Assembly (NCBI GenBank): GCA_031400775.1
Contig: JANNQN010000055.1
Span: 1-64,000 of the forward strand
Length of the DNA: 64,000 nt
Direction of reading: 5' to 3'
Source of the DNA: PALSA-1355 sp031400775
GTDB taxonomy: Bacteria; Planctomycetota; Planctomycetia; Pirellulales; PALSA-1355
The notes below the pieces were generated by a model. The model was given only the letters and a program-made list of their open reading frames with translations. It was not told where the DNA came from and searched no databases. Below are positions 52,672 through 60,321 of this stretch, one piece after another. Every line of letters starts with the position of its first letter. Position 1 is the first letter of the stretch. Made by a program: the position numbers and the translations under genes.

Positions 52672-52885
52672 TCGTCGTCGATTCCTGTAGTTTTGAACGG
52701 CCAAAAACGAGTTGCAGTCTTGCGCAAAACTTGCGCGATGAACTGAGCTGTAAGCTACACGCCCCGCTGCTCGAGGACCAGTTGTCGGGGCGCGGAAAGA
52801 TTCGGAAAATGTTGTAAGTTGCTATGCGGCCTAAGCGAGCGCACGAGCGGCGCGCACGGCTGGCTTGCTTTCCGTAAAAAACTGG

Positions 52886-52891
52886 TACAAT
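52886..52891 (+). promoter_or_regulatory. -10 hexamer placed 8 bases before an ATG
   Basis: TACAAT at 52886-52891 lies exactly 8 bases before the ATG at 52900. A TTGCTT hexamer 15 bases further upstream (52865-52870) is a weak -35. No Shine-Dalgarno fits in the gap, so a leaderless transcript is likely. Confidence 0.5.
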
Positions 52892-52899
52892 CCTCGTCC

Positions 52900-53100
52900 A
52901 TGCCACTCGCCAAATGCCCAAGCTGCAACCGCGCGTTTCACGTCGATGCGGTCGATCCTCAGTCGTGGTACAGCAAACGTTGGCCGCAACTGCAATCGGC
53001 GGAGTTCGTGCCAGACGTTTGCTGGACTTGTCGCAACGAACGACGGCTGACCTGGCATGCCAGCCTGGAAGGCGATGTCGACGAGCGCAAGGTCTCCTAG
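52900..53100 (+). CDS. Small zinc-ribbon-like protein
   Basis: A 66-residue protein with two CxxC pairs: CPSC at residues 6-9 and CWTC near 46-49, which would bind one zinc ion. Between them are aromatic residues (VDAVDPQSWYSKRWPQLQ), and the C-terminus is acidic (EGDVDERKVS). The second pair has the WTCRNERR extension. Small zinc-ribbon proteins often bind nucleic acid or act as adaptors; the function here is open. No ribosome binding site is present; the -10-to-ATG distance of 8 bases suggests leaderless translation. Confidence 0.72.
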   Translation: MPLAKCPSCNRAFHVDAVDPQSWYSKRWPQLQSAEFVPDVCWTCRNERRLTWHASLEGDVDERKVS

Positions 53101-53174
53101 TCGAGCCCATCGCCCAGTTGAGCTCGCTCTCGGCAATTCTCATCCAACGCACACACGTTGATAACATTCGCCGC

Positions 53175-53180
53175 TACACT
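53175..53180 (+). promoter_or_regulatory. -10 hexamer placed 8 bases before an ATG
   Basis: TACACT at 53175-53180 lies 8 bases before the ATG at 53189. No clear -35 at the standard distance and no Shine-Dalgarno. It has the same geometry as the hexamers before the genes at 52900 and 47841. Confidence 0.4.
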
Positions 53181-53188
53181 TGTGTGAC

Positions 53189-53437
53189 ATGGACCTCGAC
53201 GAGCTCGACCAGCGCATCGATCGACTTAGCATCCGCAAGCAGTTGGATCTGCTGCTCAAGAGTCTCACCGAATCGAAGCACAAGCTGGAGATCTCCAATC
53301 TCTTGTGGCATCGCGTGCTGGCCGCCGAAGATTTGCTAACGCCTGAGGAATCCAAGGTATTCGATGCCGCCGCCGATGCGCTGCTCCACATTCGCGACTC
53401 GGTCGGCGTGCGGCGGAGGAATCGGCGAACGAAGTGA
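53189..53437 (+). CDS. Uncharacterised 82-residue protein
   Basis: An 82-residue helical, charged protein of unknown family. Segments: DLDELDQRIDRLSIRKQLDL, LLKSLTESKHKLEISNLLWH, EDLLTPEESKVFDAAADALL and a basic tail RRRNRRTK. The helix pattern could form a coiled coil or a small bundle, and the basic tail could contact nucleic acid. It lies 88 bases after the zinc-ribbon gene on the same strand. It has no Shine-Dalgarno and a -10 hexamer 8 bases upstream. It could be transcribed as its own leaderless unit. Confidence 0.6.
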   Translation: MDLDELDQRIDRLSIRKQLDLLLKSLTESKHKLEISNLLWHRVLAAEDLLTPEESKVFDAAADALLHIRDSVGVRRRNRRTK

Positions 53438-53451
53438 GGCAAGCGTGGGCG

Positions 53452-54009
53452 TCATCCTTTTGGCTGTTCCTGCGACCGCTGCTGCCGGGCTAGCGTGATT
53501 AACATCGGGTCGGGTAGCGACGCCTCGCCCAATTGGCGCAGCATGTTCACGACTTGCGCCGCCGTGTAATGGGCATGCGTGCAGACGTGCAACAACAGAT
53601 CGCTGCGCGGCGTGCCGGTTCGCCGCCCATTCGACGATACCTTGAATACGATCTCGTCCAACGCCTCGCTGCTCAAGCCTTGCAAGTACGCTCGCCAGCG
53701 GGTTTCCAGGTCGGCCCACCGCTCGCGCAGCTCGGCAAACGATTGAATCCCGCCGACATCTTCCTGGTTGCCCGGCAACTTGTCGGCCCGATCGCCTGGC
53801 AGCAGGGCCTTTTCGTCGCCCATGAGAGCTTGCAGCCACACGTACTCTGCGGCATACAGATGCATGAGAGATCTCCAGACCGATCCTTGCCCGATGGGCA
53901 GTGGCCGCCGGAGCGCCTCTGGGCTCAATGCGGCTGCTGAGTCCAGCAGCTTGCGGTTTACCGATTCCCGATGCTCGTGCATCCGGCGGATCACGTCGAT
54001 GGCATTCAT
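53452..54009 (-). CDS. DinB/YfiT family metal-binding four-helix protein
   Basis: A 185-residue member of the DinB/YfiT-like superfamily of four-helix bundles with a His triad. One His is in WRSLMHLYAAEYVWLQALMG (about 47-66) and others in LLLHVCTHAHYTAAQVVNML near residues 145-165, the expected places for the metal ligands. Family members include thiol transferases and stress proteins; the role here is unclear. An AGGAGG sequence is found about 12 bases before the ATG at 54009. A longer frame starting 65 codons earlier is rejected, since it would precede the helix bundle with Arg/Pro-rich sequence. It is divergent from the DUF1501-DUF1549 operon. Confidence 0.85.
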   Translation of the reverse strand: MNAIDVIRRMHEHRESVNRKLLDSAAALSPEALRRPLPIGQGSVWRSLMHLYAAEYVWLQALMGDEKALLPGDRADKLPGNQEDVGGIQSFAELRERWADLETRWRAYLQGLSSEALDEIVFKVSSNGRRTGTPRSDLLLHVCTHAHYTAAQVVNMLRQLGEASLPDPMLITLARQQRSQEQPKG

Positions 54010-54175
54010 GACGGTTTGAAACCTCCTGGGTGGGCCGCGACGGCAATACTGAGGGCTATCCGTAATACTATGCCAGTCCAATGACTTCGGCGAGGTTCGT
54101 GAATCGCGTTGAGACCGCTCTGCTGCCATGCTAGGCTGGAGGACCTCCTCCGGGATTGCCCCAATGAGGCCTGTT

Positions 54176-55618
54176 ATGCGGCGCGGCCCCCTGCAAATCA
54201 ACAATCCGCTCGATCGCCGCGGGTTCTTGCAACATGCCGGCGGCGGACTGGGCGCGATCGCTTTGGCCTCGCTATTGCAAAGTGATGGCCTGCTGCACGC
54301 CGCTGCCCATGCGAATCCGCCGCGCCCCTTGGCGCCTCAGCCGTCGCATCGCGTGGCGCGGGCTCGCCGCGTGATCTACCTGTTCATGCATGGCGGACCC
54401 AGCCACGTTGATCTGTTCGATCCCAAGCCCGAGCTGGTGCGCCATGCCGGTGAGCCCCTGCCGGATAGTGTTGGCGCGGTGATGACTCGCCGCAAGGTGG
54501 CGCACAATCCGCTCTTGGCTCCGGTGATGCCTTTTCGGCCGCGGGGCAACTCGGGACTCGAGATCAGCGACTTTCTGCCGCATCTCGCCGAGCTGGCCGA
54601 CGAGCTGTGCGTGCTCCGCGGCTGTCACGGCGACAGCGTGAACCATCCGCAGTCCGTGTATCAGATGAACACGGGCAGCATACTCATGGGCCGGCCCAGC
54701 TTGGGGAGTTGGGTGAGTTACGGACTGGGAACCCAGAATGACAGTTTGCCGGCATTTGTCGTGCTGCCCGACCCGGGTGGCGGGCTCAAAGGAGGGCCCT
54801 CGGCCTGGGGCAATGGCTATCTGCCCGCCACGTTCCAGGGCACGACATTCCGCTCGGGAGCGGCGCCGGTCGTGGATCTTGCGCCGCAGAGCGCCATCGG
54901 CGCCGGCCAACAAGCCGGCATGCTCGACTATCTGCGCTCGATGAATCACCGCCATAGCATCGAGCGCGGATCGGCCAGCCAACTGCAAGCCCGAATCGAA
55001 GCCTACGAGCTGGCATTCCGCATGCAATCGGCCGCGCCGGCGGCGGTCGACCTGTCGGACGAAACGCCCGAGACCATGGCACTGTACGGAATTGGCGAAA
55101 AGGACACCGACGAATTTGGGCGCCGCTGCCTGTTGGCTCGTCGCCTGGCCGAACGGGGCGTGCGCTTCGTGCAACTTTACTCGGGCGATACCAACGGCTG
55201 GGACGCCCACAATGACGTCGCGCAGAATCACGGCCTCTACTGCCGCCGCACCGACAAGCCGATCGCCGGGCTGCTGACCGACCTGCGCCGCCGGGGTCTG
55301 TTGGACGATACGCTCGTGATCTGGGGCGGCGAATTTGGCCGCATGCCCATGAGCGAGCAGGGCAAAGGCCGCGATCACAATCCTTGGGGATACAGCGTGT
55401 GGTTGGCGGGGGCCAAGGTTCGCGGAGGGTTCGCGCACGGCGCGACCGATCCGTTCGGTCTGCGGGCTGCCGAAGGCAAAGTCCACGTCCACGATCTGCA
55501 TGCTACGATTCTGCACCTGCTCGGCCTGGACCACGAATCGCTCACTTACCTGCACAACGGCCGGGACGAGCGGTTGACCGACGTCGCGGGCCGCGTCGTG
55601 ACGGAGGTCCTAGCATGA
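54176..55618 (+). CDS. DUF1501 family protein with Tat leader
   Basis: A 480-residue DUF1501 protein, second copy in the window. The twin-arginine leader is PLDRRGFLQHAGGGLGAIAL (Arg14-Arg15). Family segments are VIYLFMHGGPSHVDLFDPKP, GLEISDFLPHLAELADELCV, GLGTQNDSLPAFVVLPDP, the FVQLYSGDTNGWDAHNDVAQ segment, WGGEFGRMPMSEQGKGRDHN and the closing HDLHATILHLLGLDHESLTY. These resemble the metal-binding part of sulfatases. The stop overlaps the start of the DUF1549/DUF1553 gene by 4 bases (ATGA), so the two proteins are made together and probably act together outside the cytoplasm. The start could also be 54164. GAGG stands 7 bases before 54176. Confidence 0.92.
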   Translation: MRRGPLQINNPLDRRGFLQHAGGGLGAIALASLLQSDGLLHAAAHANPPRPLAPQPSHRVARARRVIYLFMHGGPSHVDLFDPKPELVRHAGEPLPDSVGAVMTRRKVAHNPLLAPVMPFRPRGNSGLEISDFLPHLAELADELCVLRGCHGDSVNHPQSVYQMNTGSILMGRPSLGSWVSYGLGTQNDSLPAFVVLPDPGGGLKGGPSAWGNGYLPATFQGTTFRSGAAPVVDLAPQSAIGAGQQAGMLDYLRSMNHRHSIERGSASQLQARIEAYELAFRMQSAAPAAVDLSDETPETMALYGIGEKDTDEFGRRCLLARRLAERGVRFVQLYSGDTNGWDAHNDVAQNHGLYCRRTDKPIAGLLTDLRRRGLLDDTLVIWGGEFGRMPMSEQGKGRDHNPWGYSVWLAGAKVRGGFAHGATDPFGLRAAEGKVHVHDLHATILHLLGLDHESLTYLHNGRDERLTDVAGRVVTEVLA

Positions 55619-57831
55619 GCCGCCCGCGCATACTGCTGGGTGTTATGGTGTTGGCAGTTGCGATTTTCCTGACCGCGAACCGCCCGGCTCCTGCGGCGGA
55701 ACCGGCCGGCGAAGGCCCCGTCGAACGGCCGATCTCCACCGAAGAACGCGACCACTGGTCGTACCGACCGTTGATCGCGGTCGACGTGCCGGCTGCTGGC
55801 GTCGAGGGTCGCGTCTCGCACCCGGTGGATTGTTTCTTGCGAGCGGCGATTGATAAAAAGGGCATCGAGCCCTTGCCGCGCGCCGGTCGCGCTGTGTTGT
55901 TGCGGCGGGTGACTTTCGATTTGACAGGATTGCCGCCGAAACCGGAGGAGATTCGCGAGTTCCTCGACGACGACAAACCCGATGCATACGAGGCGCTCGT
56001 CGATCGATTGTTGGCTTCTAGCGCCTACGGCGAGCGCTGGGCGCAGCACTGGCTCGACGTAGCGCGATTCGCCGAGACCGATGGCTTCGAGCACGATCTC
56101 GTGCGCCCAAATGCCTGGCGCTATCGAGATTGGGTGATCGACGCCTTGAACCGCGATCTGCCCTTCGATGAATTCGCCCGCCAACAAATCGCCGGCGACT
56201 TGCTGTATCCCGGCGATCCGCAGGCAGCCGTGGCCACGGGCTTCCTGCTGTGTGGGCCCGACATGCCCGATTTGAATTTGCAAGAAGAGCGCCGCCACGT
56301 CGTGCTCAACGAGATGACGGCCACGGTGGGCAGCGTGTTTTTGGCCATGCAGATGGGCTGCGCCCAATGCCACGATCACAAGTACGACCCGATCCGCCAG
56401 CACGACTTCTACCGGCTCCGCGCGTTTTTCGAACCGGCCGATATCTTTCGCGATCACCCGGTTCCCTCGGCCGCGGAACTGGCGGCGCGACAAACGGCCG
56501 AAGCCGCCGTCGATCCGGCATTTAAGCTCGCCGAAGAGCGACGACGTGAATTGGAAGCGACCGGTCGCAATCAATTTCGCGATAAGAATCCCGACGTGCA
56601 GCCCGCGATCAAAGAATTGTTGGCCGAACTATCGGCCGACGAGCGAGCCGATCATGCGGATCTCGTCAAACGGCTCAAGTCGGCCCCCAAGTTGCCCGCG
56701 CTTCCGCTGGGGCGCGTCCTCAGCGAAGGGAAACCGCACGCGGCGCACCTTTATCTTCGTGGCGATTTCCGACAGCTCGGCCCGGGCGTGGAAGCTGGCG
56801 TGCCACGTGTGCTCCTGACAAGTTCTACGCTCACAGGTGATTCGGATGAGCCACCCCGCGCTCGACTGGCACGCTGGCTAACGAGCCCGGACAATCCGCT
56901 GACCGCGCGGGTGATCGTCAATCGCCTCTGGCAATGGCATTTCGGCGCGGCGCTATCGACGAATCCCAGCGACTTTGGCGTGATGGGCGTGGAACCCTCG
57001 CACCCGGAGTTGCTCGATTGGCTCGCGCGACGATTCATGGCCGACGGCTGGAGCCTGAAGAAAATGCACCGGCTGCTGGTGACCTCCGAGGCTTATTGCG
57101 CGGCCAGCACCCCGCGGGATCGGGAATGGACAGCCGCGCAAACCGAAGCCGGCAAACGCGCCTGGCAACGCTTGCAGACGATCGATCCGGCGAACAGGCT
57201 GTTGTGGCATCGGCAACCGCTGCGCCTCGACGGCGAGGCCATTCGCGACGCAATTCTGGCCGTCGGTGACCGGCTTTCTCCGCGCCGTGGGGGTCCTGGT
57301 ATTCGTCCGCCGCTGCCGCCCGAAGTCACCGCGACGCTGCTCAAAGATCAATGGTCCGTCAGCGGCGACGAGGAAGACCACCGCCGCCGCGGCATTTATC
57401 TGTTTGTGCGGCGCAATCTCCGCTTTCCCATATTCGACGTCTTCGACCGGCCCGACACCAACGCCAGTTGCGCCGTGCGACACGAATCGACCACGGCCCT
57501 GCAATCTCTGACCCTGTTGAACTCGGAATTCAGCCTGCGGGCCGCTCGGCAATTGGCCGGGGCGGTTGTGCGCTCTCACCCAGGTCATCCGCGCGCGCAA
57601 ATCGAAGCCGCCTACTTGCGTGCATTCGGCCGTCCCTCCACGGCGGACGAGGTTCGCGCGGCCGAGGAATTTCTCGATTCCCAGTCGAAGCGGGTGCGAG
57701 CGCAAAGTCGCGAGGCCATTGAGCTCGCGCTGCCCGAAGGAGTTGCTTCGGACGACCCGTCGGCGTTGGCCGCGCTGGTCGACTTGTGCCTGACGTTATT
57801 CAACGCCAACGAGTTTATTTATCTCGATTGA
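55615..57831 (+). CDS. DUF1549/DUF1553 secreted protein with CxxCH motif
   Basis: A 738-residue exported protein (signal peptide 1-30, ending in APAAEP). DUF1549 occupies about 60-270: FDLTGLPPKPEEIREFLDDD, YGERWAQHWLDVARFAETDG, WVIDALNRDLPFDEFARQQI and the motif CAQCHDHKYDP (Cys249 to His253), a c-type-haem-like signature. DUF1553 occupies about 400-720: RARLARWLTSPDNPLTARVI, NRLWQWHFGAALSTNPSDFG, LVTSEAYCAAS and STTALQSLTLLNSEFSLRAA. Such pairs with DUF1501 are a planctomycete trademark with unknown biochemistry. This one lacks the N-terminal PSCyt1 domain seen in many. GGAGG stands 7 bases before the ATG, which overlaps the DUF1501 stop. Confidence 0.92.
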   Translation: MSRPRILLGVMVLAVAIFLTANRPAPAAEPAGEGPVERPISTEERDHWSYRPLIAVDVPAAGVEGRVSHPVDCFLRAAIDKKGIEPLPRAGRAVLLRRVTFDLTGLPPKPEEIREFLDDDKPDAYEALVDRLLASSAYGERWAQHWLDVARFAETDGFEHDLVRPNAWRYRDWVIDALNRDLPFDEFARQQIAGDLLYPGDPQAAVATGFLLCGPDMPDLNLQEERRHVVLNEMTATVGSVFLAMQMGCAQCHDHKYDPIRQHDFYRLRAFFEPADIFRDHPVPSAAELAARQTAEAAVDPAFKLAEERRRELEATGRNQFRDKNPDVQPAIKELLAELSADERADHADLVKRLKSAPKLPALPLGRVLSEGKPHAAHLYLRGDFRQLGPGVEAGVPRVLLTSSTLTGDSDEPPRARLARWLTSPDNPLTARVIVNRLWQWHFGAALSTNPSDFGVMGVEPSHPELLDWLARRFMADGWSLKKMHRLLVTSEAYCAASTPRDREWTAAQTEAGKRAWQRLQTIDPANRLLWHRQPLRLDGEAIRDAILAVGDRLSPRRGGPGIRPPLPPEVTATLLKDQWSVSGDEEDHRRRGIYLFVRRNLRFPIFDVFDRPDTNASCAVRHESTTALQSLTLLNSEFSLRAARQLAGAVVRSHPGHPRAQIEAAYLRAFGRPSTADEVRAAEEFLDSQSKRVRAQSREAIELALPEGVASDDPSALAALVDLCLTLFNANEFIYLD

Positions 57832-57840
57832 GCCGTTGGG

Positions 57841-60213
57841 TTACGACACGATTGGCTCAGGAACCAAGACTCCCTCGCACAGCAAATTCAATAATTGAAC
57901 CGTTGCGGCCTTGTTCGGCATGGGATAACCGCGGCTCAAGTCTGGATCGCTATGGATCGCCGGGCGCAGGTTCGGAAGACCGACGCAACTGGGGCACCCG
58001 TCTTCGCACTGGCATTCGGCGACCATCTGCCGGCAAATCGCCAGCACGTCCTCCATTCGCTCGAAGCCCTTCTCGCAGTAACCCAGGCCGCCGGGATAGC
58101 GATCGTAAAGAATCACCGCGCTCTTGCCCAGATTCTTGCTGTCGACCACACCCCCCAGATCGCGACTGTCGCACATCGCCACCAAAGGCAGCGCGACCAC
58201 GGCCAGATTTCGCAAGCCCACCACTCCCTCGCTCGTGCGATATCCGGCCGCTTTCATATTCCGCGCGATAGCTTCGTCCGGAGAAAGCCACACGCCGGTA
58301 GTCGGCAGCATTTGCGCGGGAATGTCGACCGGCCCTTGACCGATATTCTCGCGTGAGTTGAATTTGATTTTCTTGAAGGCCACGGTCTGCCAGGTCACGT
58401 CCACCTCGCCATACGCCAGCAGCGATGCAGAGACGATTGGGCGCTCTTGCCGTTGGGCCTTGATGACGACGCTGCTCTCGAGAACGGCCTGCGTGTAGTA
58501 GTCCATCTCGTGCCGTTCGACGTAGGCCACCTTGCCCTCCAGGTCCAGCTCGCGCACAAAGTACGACTCGCCGTTGTGCAGATAGACGGCCTGCGGATAG
58601 ACGAGCTCCGGGGCGCTGATCGAATCGACGTTGGCGATCACTTCGTGATCGACAGTGGTCGACTTGCCGGGCCGCTTCACGCTGCGGCGCAGCACGATGC
58701 TGAACGTGTTGTCGCTCATGTGCCGCAAACTGGTCCGCGCCGCGGGGTTTTGGCCGCCGGAGAAGAAGTACTGGCCGCCGACCTCGCTCAACTGACCGCC
58801 GTCGCAGAGCACTTCGGCGATTGGCATTGCCAGGCGTCCGAAGCGCTCCACGTCGGCTTCCGCCAAAGGCAGCTCGAAGGCGGCCGATTGCAGATGATTG
58901 GCCAGCACGTAAGGGTTCTCGGGATCGACGACCGCGTGTTCCGGCGACTGCGAGAAGAAATAGTCGGGATGCCGCCACAGGTATTGATCGACCGGGTCAT
59001 TGCCGGCCAGCAGGATGGCCAGGCTCTCGTCGTGCCGCCTGCCGCTGCGCCCGGCCTGCTGCCAGGTGCTGGCGATCGTGCCGGGATAACCGGCCAGCAA
59101 GGCCACGTCGAGCGAACCGATGTCCACGCCCAACTCAAGCGCATTGGTGGCGGCCACGCCCCGCAGGGTGCCGCCGAACAATTGCGCCTCGATCTCGTGG
59201 CGTTCGAGCGGCAGGTAACCTCCGCGATAGGCGCGGACCTGGTCGGCCAGCTTCGAGTGACGTGCCTCGAGCTGTTCTTTCACATAACGGTGTACCAACT
59301 CCGCCGCTTGCCGGGTGCGGGTAAAGGTCAGTGCCTGCGCGCCGCCGAGCATGGCCTCGACCATGAGCGACACGGCGTCGTCAGTCGCGCTGCGTCGAGC
59401 CAGGCGATCGTTCGAGGCCGCCGCGGGGTTCCAGAGTGCGAAATATTTCCGCCCGCGCGGGGCGCCATCGCCGTCAACGACCGTGACGTCGCGGCCCAGC
59501 AGCTTTCCGGCCAGCTCGCCCGGATTGGCGATCGTAGCGCTGGCGGCCAACATGACCGGCCGCGATCCATAGTGCTCGCAGACCCGCGCCAGTCGGCGCA
59601 GCACGCAAGCCACGTTCGCGCCCAGAATGCCGCGATAAGTGTGGATCTCATCGATCACGACGTACCGCAGGTTGCTGAAGAACCGGCCCCATTTCGGATG
59701 GTACGGCAGGATCGAGGCGTGCAGCATATCGGGATTCGACAGCACCAACTGAGCCTCGGCCTGAATCCGCCGTCGCTGGGCCGTGGGCGTGTCGCCATCG
59801 AAAACACCCGCGGTGATTCCATTTTCCTGCCAACCGCCGGAGAGCAACTCGAGCAAATTCTTGTGCTGATCCTGGGCCAGGGCCTTGGTCGGAAAGAGAT
59901 ACAGCGCTCGCGATTCGGGATCCGCCAGCGCCGTTTCCAGAATCGGCAGGTTGTAGCACAATGTCTTGCCGCTGGCCGTGGGCGTTACCACGACCACGTC
60001 GCGCTCGGAGCGGGCCAACTCGAGCGCCGCGACCTGGTGCTCGTAGAGTTGGGAAATCCCCCGCTGGGCCAACAGATTCTGCAACTCGGCGGGCAGTGGC
60101 CGCGCGGGCTCAGCAAAGCGGGCCGGGCGCTCGGGCAGGATCTCGACGTGCTCGATCTGCCCGCTGTAGAAATCCGCTCGACGAATCGTATCGAGAAACG
60201 CTGCGACATCCAT
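57841..60213 (-). CDS. MrfA-type DEAD/DEAH-box helicase with C-terminal zinc cluster
   Basis: A 790-residue superfamily 2 helicase. Motif Ia/Walker A VVVVTPTASGKTLCYNLP (TPTASGKT 77-84), motif II YVVIDEIHTYRG, motif III LAASATIANP, and the second lobe with TLRGVAATNALELGVDIGSL, GYPGTIASTWQQAGRSGRR. The C-terminal DUF1998 region follows (ITGVWLSPDEAIAR-like, then SAVILYDRYPGGLGYCEKGF) with four cysteines 734, 736, 740 and 743 in CQCEDGCPSCVG, the metal cluster of the MrfA/YprA family that repairs mitomycin-type crosslinks. Start ATG at 60213 (GGAG 10 bases before). It converges on the DUF1549 gene with 9 bases between. No MrfB-like exonuclease is adjacent. Confidence 0.92.
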   Translation of the reverse strand: MDVAAFLDTIRRADFYSGQIEHVEILPERPARFAEPARPLPAELQNLLAQRGISQLYEHQVAALELARSERDVVVVTPTASGKTLCYNLPILETALADPESRALYLFPTKALAQDQHKNLLELLSGGWQENGITAGVFDGDTPTAQRRRIQAEAQLVLSNPDMLHASILPYHPKWGRFFSNLRYVVIDEIHTYRGILGANVACVLRRLARVCEHYGSRPVMLAASATIANPGELAGKLLGRDVTVVDGDGAPRGRKYFALWNPAAASNDRLARRSATDDAVSLMVEAMLGGAQALTFTRTRQAAELVHRYVKEQLEARHSKLADQVRAYRGGYLPLERHEIEAQLFGGTLRGVAATNALELGVDIGSLDVALLAGYPGTIASTWQQAGRSGRRHDESLAILLAGNDPVDQYLWRHPDYFFSQSPEHAVVDPENPYVLANHLQSAAFELPLAEADVERFGRLAMPIAEVLCDGGQLSEVGGQYFFSGGQNPAARTSLRHMSDNTFSIVLRRSVKRPGKSTTVDHEVIANVDSISAPELVYPQAVYLHNGESYFVRELDLEGKVAYVERHEMDYYTQAVLESSVVIKAQRQERPIVSASLLAYGEVDVTWQTVAFKKIKFNSRENIGQGPVDIPAQMLPTTGVWLSPDEAIARNMKAAGYRTSEGVVGLRNLAVVALPLVAMCDSRDLGGVVDSKNLGKSAVILYDRYPGGLGYCEKGFERMEDVLAICRQMVAECQCEDGCPSCVGLPNLRPAIHSDPDLSRGYPMPNKAATVQLLNLLCEGVLVPEPIVS

Positions 60214-60321
60214 GGCCAAGACGCTCCGTTGGGTACTGCTCAAATGCCAGTACTAAACGGACGTATACTAAGGCCGCGCGGCGGCGAAATCAAGATCAGA
60301 GTGAGGCGACAAACACCGCGA

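Noticed and set aside
55384..55614. An N-terminal extension of the DUF1549/DUF1553 frame back to 55384.
   Set aside because: It overlaps the 3' end of the DUF1501 gene. The ATG at 55615 with GGAGG and a signal peptide is clearly the start.
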